A stretch of 5,730 nucleotides of DNA from Clostridia bacterium (GTDB lineage: Bacteria; Bacillota_A; Clostridia; Christensenellales; UBA1242). Location: the NCBI GenBank assembly GCA_028701635.1, contig JAQVQJ010000044.1, positions 3,359-9,088 of the forward strand. The letters run 5' to 3'. Shown here in pieces: positions 1 through 5,449 of the stretch; positions within the stretch are counted from its first letter, which is position 1; every line of letters begins with the position of its first letter. The notes beneath the pieces are model-generated. The model made no database searches. It was not told where the DNA came from and was given only the letters and a program-made list of their open reading frames with translations. A program made the position numbers and the translations under genes.

Positions 1-398
1 TCTTCGGTTATTGGATCCAACTCAAAACTCTTTCTTTTAGTTATTCCTGATTTTTGTTCTTCTGGCGCTTCATCTAAAAAGAGAAAGTCATTGATATCTG
101 GGACATTTAATAAAACATCTTTTCTTTTTTCTTTAAACTTAACGATTTGTCTTTCTAATTTTGGGAGAGCTATATCTAGGTTGTTAAACATATTATCACC
201 AACTACTTCTGAGCGGAAAAAAGCATTTTTTGATGTGATATTTATCTCAATTTTATATTGTTTATTGTCTTTTTTACATACTACTTTACAGTTTGCTTCT
301 TTTCCAAAGTATCTATCTAACTTCTGGGTTTTCTTTTCAATAAGGTCTTTTAATCTTGTCCCTATTTCGTAATTTTTTCCAACAATTTCTATTTTCAT
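1..398 (-). CDS. hpf: Long-form ribosome hibernation promoting factor (partial, 3' end beyond window)
   Basis: HPF binds the 30S subunit, and its long form dimerises 70S ribosomes into inactive 100S particles in stationary phase or stress. I translated the minus strand from an ATG at 398 preceded by GGAGGG (403-408); 132 codons fit before the window edge. The protein begins MKIEIVGKNYEIGTRLKDLI. Residues 1-95 are the HPF/RaiA N-terminal domain (TQKLDRYFGKEA at 24-35, a beta-rich middle, EVVGDNMFNNLDIALPKLERQI at 64-85, and a basic KFKEKRK tail). Residues 96-118 are an acidic linker. From 120 the sequence TKRKSFELDPIT matches the start of the C-terminal dimerisation domain of long HPF, usually followed by a Met-rich LGH-FFVF segment that would lie outside the window. 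The gene lies 57 bases downstream of the aldolase gene on the same strand with no terminator between, so co-transcription is likely. The family call rests on recalled consensus. Confidence 0.93.
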   Translation of the reverse strand, partial: MKIEIVGKNYEIGTRLKDLIEKKTQKLDRYFGKEANCKVVCKKDNKQYKIEINITSKNAFFRSEVVGDNMFNNLDIALPKLERQIVKFKEKRKDVLLNVPDINDFLFLDEAPEEQKSGITKRKSFELDPITE

Positions 399-455
399 AT
401 TTCCCTCCAATATAATTTTATCAAAGTTTTCTGCGTTTACAAAATATAATATTGT

Positions 456-1364
456 TTAATTTTTAAAGATATTGTTAATTTTATCCTTAATAATATTTAC
501 CATTTCATTTTTTGCTTTATTTAAAAAATTCCTTGGATTTATTTCAGTTGATTTTGTGTAAAGTCCTTCACGAACAGCACTAATAAAAGCCAATCGCAAA
601 TCAGTATCAACATTAATTTTGCATACATTATGACTCTTTTTAATCTCTTTTAAATCTTTTATCGCTACTCCGCTTGCATTTTCAATTCCGCCGCCAAATT
701 TATTTATATTCTTTATTAATTTTGGATCAATTGATGATGCTCCGTGCAATACCAAAGGGAATTTACCAATTCTATTTTCTATTTCAGTTAATATATCTAG
801 TCTTAACTTTGGGTTACCCTTAAATTTATATGCCCCATGGCTCGTTCCAATTGCGACTGCCAATGAGTTGATGCCTGTCATCTGTATAAAATAATTAGCT
901 TCTTCTGGATCTGTAAATCTTATATCCTTTCCTTTAACTCCATCTTCAACCCCAGCTAACGAACCTAATTCTGCTTCAACAAAAACCCCATTTTTACTAG
1001 CATACTTAACAACTTTTTTTGTCAACTCAACATTTTCCTTAAATGGTAAGCTACTAGCATCAATCATTACAGAATCAAATCCAGCATCTATTACCTTTTT
1101 ACATACTTCAAAAGTTTTTCCATGATCTAAATGTAAGAAAGCTGGATATTTCTTATTTTTGATTAATGATTGAAACATTAAAACTGCTGTATCAATCCCC
1201 ATATAATCTAATGCACTTTCACTAGCCGCACAAATAATTGGAGTTTTACATTCTTCTCCAGCATTTAATATTGCTTGAAGAGTTTCTAAGTTGTAAAAAT
1301 TGAATGCACCAATAATATAATGGTTTTTTAATGAGTCTTTAAAAACTGAAAAAATATCTTTCAT
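456..1364 (-). CDS. fba: Class II fructose-1,6-bisphosphate aldolase
   Basis: This zinc-dependent cytosolic aldolase cleaves fructose-1,6-bisphosphate to DHAP and glyceraldehyde-3-phosphate in glycolysis and runs in reverse in gluconeogenesis. The 302-residue protein has the class II signature set. LHLDHG (77-82) gives catalytic Asp80 and zinc ligand His81. VEAELG (129-134) carries the conserved acidic pair. GTSHGAYK (173-180) gives His176, and LHGASS (206-211) gives His207. NVDTDLRLA (251-259) is the phosphate-binding/anion loop. Length is normal for the family (about 285-310). The frame is open upstream to 1409, but the start at 1364 is preferred: it has an AGAGG ribosome site four bases upstream and gives MKDIFSVFKDSL, the usual family N-terminus, whereas the extra 15 residues of the longer form have no ribosome site and are not family-like. 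Related class II enzymes act on tagatose or other sugar bisphosphates, but no sugar-catabolism genes flank it, so the glycolytic role is favoured. Confidence 0.93.
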   Translation of the reverse strand: MKDIFSVFKDSLKNHYIIGAFNFYNLETLQAILNAGEECKTPIICAASESALDYMGIDTAVLMFQSLIKNKKYPAFLHLDHGKTFEVCKKVIDAGFDSVMIDASSLPFKENVELTKKVVKYASKNGVFVEAELGSLAGVEDGVKGKDIRFTDPEEANYFIQMTGINSLAVAIGTSHGAYKFKGNPKLRLDILTEIENRIGKFPLVLHGASSIDPKLIKNINKFGGGIENASGVAIKDLKEIKKSHNVCKINVDTDLRLAFISAVREGLYTKSTEINPRNFLNKAKNEMVNIIKDKINNIFKN

Positions 1365-1368
1365 CTTT

Positions 1369-1373
1369 CCTCT
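1369..1373 (-). promoter_or_regulatory. Ribosome binding site deciding the fba start
   Basis: On the minus strand AGAGG is followed by AAAG and then the ATG at 1364. The alternative upstream ATG at 1409 has no purine-rich site ahead of it, so this site fixes the aldolase start. Confidence 0.75.
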
Positions 1374-1381
1374 TTTATAAG

Positions 1382-1409
1382 ATATTACCAAAAAAAACAA
1401 AATCCGCAA
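1382..1409 (-). promoter_or_regulatory. Candidate sigma-A promoter for fba (and hpf)
   Basis: Minus strand: TTGCGG (1409-1404), a 16-base spacer, then TAATAT (1387-1382) preceded by TGG, which gives an extended -10. A start about seven bases after the -10 would leave a leader of only about 11 bases that still contains the ribosome site. The fit is plausible but weak in such AT-rich DNA. Confidence 0.3.
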
Positions 1410-1440
1410 AATAAATTAAACAAAAGCCCCATAAATTACA

Positions 1441-1446
1441 TTGGAG
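1441..1446 (+). promoter_or_regulatory. Ribosome binding site of the lipoprotein gene
   Basis: TTGGAG lies six bases before the ATG at 1453. The TTG in this site is in frame and could be mistaken for a start codon, but as a ribosome site it points to ATG 1453, which gives a clean MKK signal peptide. Confidence 0.6.
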
Positions 1447-1452
1447 TCTATT

Positions 1453-2130
1453 ATGAAAAAATATTTATTGTTATTATTTATTGTCCCGATGTTTTTCTTA
1501 TTTGTGGGGTGTGCCTTAAGCTTAAACAAAAACGAAAATTATATATCTGATATAAGATATGGGATATTTGATGGGGAATGTGAGAAGTATTCCATTACCT
1601 TTGTTTATGGGTTAAGAGAAAATCCTTATTATCCTGATGGTGTTGCGAATGAAAAAGTAGAATTTGGAATAATTTCTGTTATTTTTCAAGAAAAAATTGA
1701 AGATAATGAGACTGTTTATTATTCTTTAAAGATAAATGACAATGTAATAACTGGCACTTTAGAAAAAAGCCCTTACACTAATCAATACATGGCCGATATA
1801 GGAAAGATATGTGAAAACACTGATACTTTAGTACTTGATGTTTATTTTGAAAGCGATACAACCTCAACACCATTAAATTTAACTAATAAAAATAAGGATT
1901 GGGATTTAGATTATAACGATGCTTTTTCTAACGGAACAACTGCTTTATCAAACGAAATAAAAGAATTTATTAAAAATGAAAAATCATATGAAATTCAAGT
2001 TAAGATATTAAATGAACAACAGACTAATTTTGGGGTCTATTTCTGGTCAGTTACAATTATTTCTTCTTCAGGTGACAAACATAATGTCGTTTTTGGAACA
2101 GACTCAACGGATATCTTGGTTAAAAATTGA
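1453..2130 (+). CDS. Lipoprotein of unknown function
   Basis: A 225-residue protein I cannot assign to a named family. Residues 1-20 form a type II signal peptide: MKKY, a hydrophobic stretch (LLLLFIVPMFFLF), then the lipobox FVGC with Cys20 as the expected lipidation site. It should therefore be anchored on the outer face of the cytoplasmic membrane. The mature part has no further membrane segment. It contains ISDIRYGIFDGECEKYSITF (31-50), then GLRENPYYPDGVANEKVEFG (53-72), which looks like a conserved motif: a basic-acidic turn followed by a Pro-Tyr-Pro-Asp-Gly loop. The rest alternates hydrophobic and polar residues, suggesting a beta-rich fold. It ends with TGA. The gene is divergent from fba with 88 bases between the starts and convergent with the lipoprotein at 2251-3120. 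A binding or envelope role is inference only. Confidence 0.85.
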   Translation: MKKYLLLLFIVPMFFLFVGCALSLNKNENYISDIRYGIFDGECEKYSITFVYGLRENPYYPDGVANEKVEFGIISVIFQEKIEDNETVYYSLKINDNVITGTLEKSPYTNQYMADIGKICENTDTLVLDVYFESDTTSTPLNLTNKNKDWDLDYNDAFSNGTTALSNEIKEFIKNEKSYEIQVKILNEQQTNFGVYFWSVTIISSSGDKHNVVFGTDSTDILVKN

Positions 2131-2203
2131 AAATAACCTTCTATCTTTTTATTGATTTTCAACATTTATAATATTTATTAACAAATGGGAGAAATCTCAA
2201 TAT

Positions 2204-2233
2204 AAAAAAACCAAGAAAATTCTTGGCTTTTTT
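2204..2233. terminator. Bidirectional terminator between convergent lipoprotein genes
   Basis: CCAAGA (2211-2216) pairs with TCTTGG (2221-2226) around AAAT, flanked by seven A's on the left and C plus a T run on the right, so it can work as a hairpin with a U-tract in both directions. It is 74 bases after the plus-strand stop and 18 bases after the minus-strand stop. Confidence 0.8.
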
Positions 2234-2250
2234 AATTTTTAATCTTTAAT

Positions 2251-3120
2251 TTAAGTTGCTGAATTTACAAAGTCGAATGTGAATGAATCTGCCCCAACGT
2301 CTATAACTAAGAATCTAAATTCCATTGTGTAATTAGGTGGATTTACTGAAGTGAAAGCTTCACCTGCATTGTAAGCTGGATAGAATACCAATTCATATTC
2401 TCCATCTTGATCAATATCATCTGCCGTTGTTATTGCATAAGTTATCCCAATAACATCTCCATTTGTATCTTTTTTAATTTTTTCAACTGTTATTATAGAA
2501 TTAGCTGTTAGTAAGCTTTCATCTGAAGCATTTGTTACACCAATTTTGAAGAATCCTGCATAATTGTCACTAGTATAGGTATAAACTCCTACTGTAGGTC
2601 CTGTAATAGTTGCCCCTGTTCCTTCAACAGTTATATCGAAGTCAACTTCAGTTGGTTCGCTTAATGTCGTTAGTAGCAACTCTTTGTCACCATATAATAC
2701 AGAAACTTTTCCTTCTGTATCAGTTGATGAAAGCAATAATCCTGAAGCAACCATTAGAGATCCTTCTTCAAGTTTCCAAGCTTCTCTAATAATGAAGTTA
2801 TTATTTCCTACACTCAATGAAACAGTATCATCATCTTCATATATAACATCTGAAATTGTCATACTTGTAAATATGTCAACTACACCTGTTTTTATAGTTA
2901 CATAATAATTTTCATCTTCTACATAATCTTCGCCTTCAACATTAAAATCTGTTCCTGCTGGCTGATTATAAACATTTTCCAATAGATAATCTTTCTGTGT
3001 TGTTAAAGATGCGGAAACATCTATCTCCTCTACCTGTGCTGCACATGAACAAGCACTGAACCCAAAGATGCTTACTACACTTAACAAGACAACAAAGAAA
3101 GTGCTAATAATTTTTTTCAT
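2251..3120 (-). CDS. Acidic secreted lipoprotein of unknown function
   Basis: A 289-residue protein of unrecognised family. The start at 3120 has a strong GGAGGT site five bases upstream. Residues 1-24 are a lipoprotein signal peptide: MKKIIST, a hydrophobic core (FFVVLLSVVSIFGF), then FSAC with Cys24 as the expected lipidated residue. A second Cys at 26 follows. The mature chain is strongly acidic and rich in Thr, Ser, Val, Asp and Glu (VEGEDYVEDENYY near 62-74, IYEDDDTVSLSVG near 93-105, DDIDQDGEYELVFYP near 232-246). Repeated short beta-strand patterns and Gly-Thr turns suggest one or two beta-sandwich modules. Low hydrophobicity and few Lys/Arg fit an extracellular, membrane-anchored protein. 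It is divergent from the RsgI-like pseudogene with a 120-base intergenic region that carries a symmetric element. A binding or envelope role is a guess. Confidence 0.87.
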   Translation of the reverse strand: MKKIISTFFVVLLSVVSIFGFSACSCAAQVEEIDVSASLTTQKDYLLENVYNQPAGTDFNVEGEDYVEDENYYVTIKTGVVDIFTSMTISDVIYEDDDTVSLSVGNNNFIIREAWKLEEGSLMVASGLLLSSTDTEGKVSVLYGDKELLLTTLSEPTEVDFDITVEGTGATITGPTVGVYTYTSDNYAGFFKIGVTNASDESLLTANSIITVEKIKKDTNGDVIGITYAITTADDIDQDGEYELVFYPAYNAGEAFTSVNPPNYTMEFRFLVIDVGADSFTFDFVNSAT

Positions 3121-3148
3121 TTTTTACCTCCAATGAAATATATTTTTA

Positions 3149-3208
3149 TATTCCCACAAAAAAAAATAATTATGCAAAGAGGTAATTTTTTATTTTAAAA
3201 TGGGAATA
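3149..3208. repeat. Symmetric inverted pair TATTCCCA / TGGGAATA in divergent control region
   Basis: TATTCCCA (3149-3156) and TGGGAATA (3201-3208) are perfect 8-base inverted copies 44 bases apart. Read in each gene's direction, TGGGAATA begins 36 bases before the ATG of the minus-strand lipoprotein and 40 bases before the decayed start of the plus-strand gene. GC-containing words stand out in this AT-rich stretch. A shared operator or alternative-sigma element is possible; chance cannot be excluded. Confidence 0.4.
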
Positions 3209-3226
3209 AATATGTTATTTTAAAAT
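3190..3226 (+). repeat. Direct repeat of TTATTTTAAAAT
   Basis: TTATTTTAAAAT occurs at 3190-3201 and again at 3215-3226, 25 bases apart (about 2.4 helical turns). Its core ATTTTAAAAT is a palindrome. The copies flank the TGGGAATA element ahead of the RsgI-like pseudogene. They may be operator sites or simple A/T coincidence. Confidence 0.35.
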
Positions 3227-3240
3227 AAATAGGGGGTATT

Positions 3241-3929
3241 ATAAAAAAATATATATTATTTTCAATCATAGGGTTAGCTATAATAGGATTAGGGGTTGGA
3301 CTATACTTTGGATTTGGCAGTGTTCCTCAAGAAGCAACTAGTTATGTTTCAATTTCTATTAATCCGGCTGTTGAATTTACAGTAAATAGCAAAGATCAAG
3401 TATTAACTGCCGTTGCTACTGATGCAGAGGGTCTGAACTAACCTTTGATGAATTAAAAGAATTACCTATTAAAGATGTAGTTCAATTAACAAAAGATGAG
3501 CATAAAAATCTTAATCAAACTGTCGCTGCAGTTAGAACTCAATTAAAAGTAGATTTAGATGCTTTAAAAACAAGTGAAGAGTATGCTGACATGTTCACTT
3601 TATTATATAATATTAAAGATATAAAAGAACAACTTAATGATGAAGAATTAACAACAGAACAAATAACTGCATTGGAAAGCACATTAACTGAAAATGAGGC
3701 TACATTCACTGAGTTATACGCAGAATTATTCGAAGAATATAAAGCTGACAAACAAGAATTGATTGACGAAGCAAAAGAATCTTCCACAGAATTAATTCAA
3801 GAAGCAAAAGAAGGCTATAATAACAGAAAAGAAGAATATCAAGAAATTATTGAAGCAAATAGAGAAGCTGTTAGAAATGCTGGAAATGAAATAAAAAATA
3901 GGGTAAGAGAATGGTTAGAAGAAAGATAA
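3241..3929 (+). pseudogene. Decayed membrane-anchored protein with RsgI middle-domain-like motif; lost start and frameshift
   Basis: Two frames together spell one protein. Frame one (3241-3441) reads, after the initial codon, KKYILFSIIGLAIIGLGVGL, a short basic start and one membrane helix. It continues ATSYVSISINPAVEFTVNSK and ATDAEG, then hits TAA at 3439. The VSISINPAVEF segment resembles the extracellular middle domain of RsgI-family anti-sigma factors, whose Asn-Pro bond is the known self-cleavage site (here codons 41-42). Frame two (-1 relative, from about 3432) continues SELTFDELKELPIKDVVQL through a long Glu/Lys-rich helical, probably coiled-coil tail to TAA at 3929. Damage: the expected ATG at 3241 is ATA although an AGGGGG ribosome site lies four bases upstream, and the frame breaks near 3429-3432. 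The rest of the RsgI-type domain seems to be missing, suggesting an out-of-frame deletion. There is no cytosolic anti-sigma domain. ATG 3591 lacks a good ribosome site. Confidence 0.72.
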
Positions 3930-3952
3930 ATTTATATATGAAAAATTATCAT

Positions 3953-3983
3953 AAAAAAGGAAGAGAATTTCTCTTCCTTTTTT
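3953..3983. terminator. Strong bidirectional hairpin terminator
   Basis: AAAAAAGGAAGAGA (3953-3966) and TCTCTTCCTTTTTT (3970-3983) are perfect complements around a three-base loop. The hairpin has a T tract on either strand. It sits 24 bases past the plus-strand pseudogene and 12 bases past the minus-strand GGDEF stop, so it can serve both. Confidence 0.9.
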
Positions 3984-3994
3984 ATTTTCAATAA

Positions 3995-4462
3995 TTATTT
4001 TTGAGAATCTCTTCCTTTTTTGCTTGATCTTTTACATTTATACATTTCTTCATCAGCTTTTTGAATTGCTTCTGGAACAGTGCATTTGAAAGAATCTGCT
4101 CCCCCACAACAAAAATCATTTGATACTATACTATTTAATTTATCAAACTGATCTTTATCTTTTGTTAATACTAAAAATTCATCTCCTCCACTATATCTTA
4201 CTAAGGCACCATATTTTTTTAATTCATTGGCTACTCTAACGATAAATTTATCACCTTCATTATGCCCAAAAGTATCATTAACATATTTTAAATTATTTAA
4301 GTCTACCATTGTTATGTAAAGTTTATCATTCTTTTTTATGTTTTCAAAAAACCATATTCGATTATATGCCCCTGTCAAATTGTCAACATATGCAATTTTT
4401 TCTAAATTTTCAATTATCTCTATTAATTGCTTTTTTGTTTTTCCCTTTGTTATAATTTTCAT
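3995..4462 (-). CDS. Minimal stand-alone GGDEF-domain protein (putative diguanylate cyclase)
   Basis: GGDEF enzymes join two GTP into cyclic di-GMP. This 155-residue protein is little more than that domain: a 22-residue basic/helical lead, then DNLTGAYNR (27-35), VDLNNLKYVNDTFGH (53-67; Asp54 for metal, Asn62 and Asp63 for guanine), EGDKF (69-73), SGGDEF (91-96) and a closing ADEEMYKCKRSSKKGRD (136-152). There is no sensor or membrane segment. Three oddities are visible. Arg89 and GGDEF are separated by two residues (Tyr, Ser) where one is usual. No RxxD inhibitory site lies upstream. The part between GGDEF and ADEEMY is shorter than usual and holds CCGG (118-121). The start at 4462 has GGGGAG five bases upstream. 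It lies 25 bases after the ADP-ribosylglycohydrolase gene, almost certainly one operon. Catalysis is likely but unproven; a c-di-GMP sensor or a different nucleotide product is possible. Confidence 0.88.
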   Translation of the reverse strand: MKIITKGKTKKQLIEIIENLEKIAYVDNLTGAYNRIWFFENIKKNDKLYITMVDLNNLKYVNDTFGHNEGDKFIVRVANELKKYGALVRYSGGDEFLVLTKDKDQFDKLNSIVSNDFCCGGADSFKCTVPEAIQKADEEMYKCKRSSKKGRDSQK

Positions 4463-4487
4463 ATTATCTCCCCAATTATTTTATTTA

Positions 4488-5324
4488 TTATACTCTTTCT
4501 GTAAAATCTGAGTAAACTTTTTTCATATAGTCAGGAATATATTTTAGAGCCTTATTTTTTAACCCTTCTGGAATATTACTATAATATGCTTCTGCTATAG
4601 CAGTTGATATACAAGCAATAGTATCAGTATCTCCCCCGATTGATATAGAAGTTCTTAAACATTGTTCAAAATCCTTTGAAATAATGAAACAATAAATGGC
4701 TTGCGGTACTGAGTTTATTGCTTCGCTCGTGAATTTATAACTATGTCTTAAATTTTCTAGGTCAAAATCTAATTTCATTTCTAATATATTCTCAACAAAA
4801 TCTTTAATTTCTTCTTTGGACTTTTTCTTTCTTGCTAAATAGACTGATCCTGCAACTGCTTGCGCACATTTTATTGCATCTGGATTATTATGACTAGGTA
4901 AAGAAGCTAATTCTGCATTTTCAAGTACTTCTTCTAGAGTATTAAAATAGTAACCAACAGGAGAAACTCTCATTGAGGCACCATTTCCGTAACTATCTCC
5001 CTTTTTCTCACCTTTTAGCCATGCAACAAATCCACTGCCAAATTTACTTCTTCCGTAGATATCTACGCCCAAATTCATTTCTCTTAACCCATATTTTCTT
5101 AAATATTTTTCATAATTTTTATCATAGAGTAAAGCATCAGCAATAGCACAAGTCAGTATACTATCGTCAGTACAAGAAGAATTTTCATTAAATAAAGGAA
5201 AATCTTTGTCCATTATTTTAATTCTTTCTTCATAAGAAATTTTGCCTTGTTTTTTAAAAGCATTAATTTCATCAACTTCGGGTGAAGAGCCCCCGACATC
5301 ACCAATACTACCAAAAAATATCAT
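4488..5324 (-). CDS. ADP-ribosylglycohydrolase family protein
   Basis: Members of this all-helical family remove ADP-ribose from proteins or other acceptors using two Mg ions. The 278-residue protein is full length. FGSIGDVGGSSPE (4-16) corresponds to the family opening G-x-x-GD-x-x-GS. FPLFNENSSCTDDS (42-55) holds the first metal motif TDDS (52-55). NGASMRVSPVGYY (114-126) and SHNNPDAIKCAQAVAGSVYL (144-163) are the conserved middle blocks. SIGGDTDTIACI (228-239) holds the second metal motif GGDTDT (230-235). All expected metal ligands are present, so it should be active. The substrate cannot be read from sequence: arginine-, serine- or DNA-linked ADP-ribose, or a small ADP-ribosylated molecule. 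No ADP-ribosyltransferase lies in the window. The start at 5324 has AAGGG six bases upstream and a good promoter further up. It is first of a two-gene operon with the GGDEF gene. Confidence 0.92.
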   Translation of the reverse strand: MIFFGSIGDVGGSSPEVDEINAFKKQGKISYEERIKIMDKDFPLFNENSSCTDDSILTCAIADALLYDKNYEKYLRKYGLREMNLGVDIYGRSKFGSGFVAWLKGEKKGDSYGNGASMRVSPVGYYFNTLEEVLENAELASLPSHNNPDAIKCAQAVAGSVYLARKKKSKEEIKDFVENILEMKLDFDLENLRHSYKFTSEAINSVPQAIYCFIISKDFEQCLRTSISIGGDTDTIACISTAIAEAYYSNIPEGLKNKALKYIPDYMKKVYSDFTERV

Positions 5325-5347
5325 TTTTTACCCTTAATTTTCCCTCA

Positions 5348-5376
5348 ATTATCTTCTTTTTTTTTGTTAAAGTCAA
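5348..5376 (-). promoter_or_regulatory. Promoter of the ADP-ribosylglycohydrolase-GGDEF operon
   Basis: Minus strand: TTGACT (5376-5371), an exact 17-base spacer rich in A, and GATAAT (5353-5348). This is close to the sigma-A consensus. Transcription would begin near 5341, giving a leader of about 17 bases that includes the AAGGG ribosome site at 5335-5331. It lies directly after the terminator of the upstream gene, supporting an independent unit. Confidence 0.75.
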
Positions 5377-5392
5377 CCAAATATTAATAATT

Positions 5393-5421
5393 AAAAAAAA
5401 TCCTCAATTTTGAGAATTTTT
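5393..5421 (-). terminator. Hairpin terminator of the gene ending at 5450
   Basis: On the minus strand an A-rich arm ending TTCTCAA pairs with TTGAGGA and a T run of eight; the core CTCAA/TTGAG (5410-5414 with 5403-5407) is extended by A/T pairs. It is 29 bases past the stop and just before the next promoter. Confidence 0.75.
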
Positions 5422-5449
5422 ATGTATTTTAACCAAATTAATCTAGAAC

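Noticed and set aside
91..372. Plus-strand frame of 93 codons
   Set aside because: It lies opposite the hpf coding frame, has no ribosome site and no family resemblance; it is a shadow.
415..442. Separate hpf promoter (TTGTAA, 16 bases, TAAAAT on the minus strand)
   Set aside because: Transcription would start almost at the ribosome site, leaving about 10 leader bases; too weak in AT-rich DNA to call.
2127..2162. Inverted repeat TTGAAAAT / ATTTTCAA after the plus-strand lipoprotein gene
   Set aside because: It is an A/T-rich stem with a 20-base loop and no T tract; the hairpin at 2204-2233 is a better terminator.
2684..2905. Plus-strand frame of 73 codons
   Set aside because: It is antisense within the acidic lipoprotein gene, with Ser/Thr-rich content typical of a reverse-frame shadow.
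3425..3445. Programmed -1 frameshift joining the two halves
   Set aside because: There is no slippery heptamer of the X-XXY-YYZ type and no obvious downstream stimulator, and the start codon is also lost, so decay is the simpler reading.
3539..3787. Minus-strand frame of 82 codons rich in Ser and Asn
   Set aside because: It is antisense to the Glu/Lys-rich tail of the pseudogene, and its composition is the complement of that tail.
3591..3929. Independent gene starting at ATG 3591
   Set aside because: The frame continues upstream to about 3432 with the same coding character, and no convincing ribosome site precedes this ATG; it is the 3' part of the broken gene.
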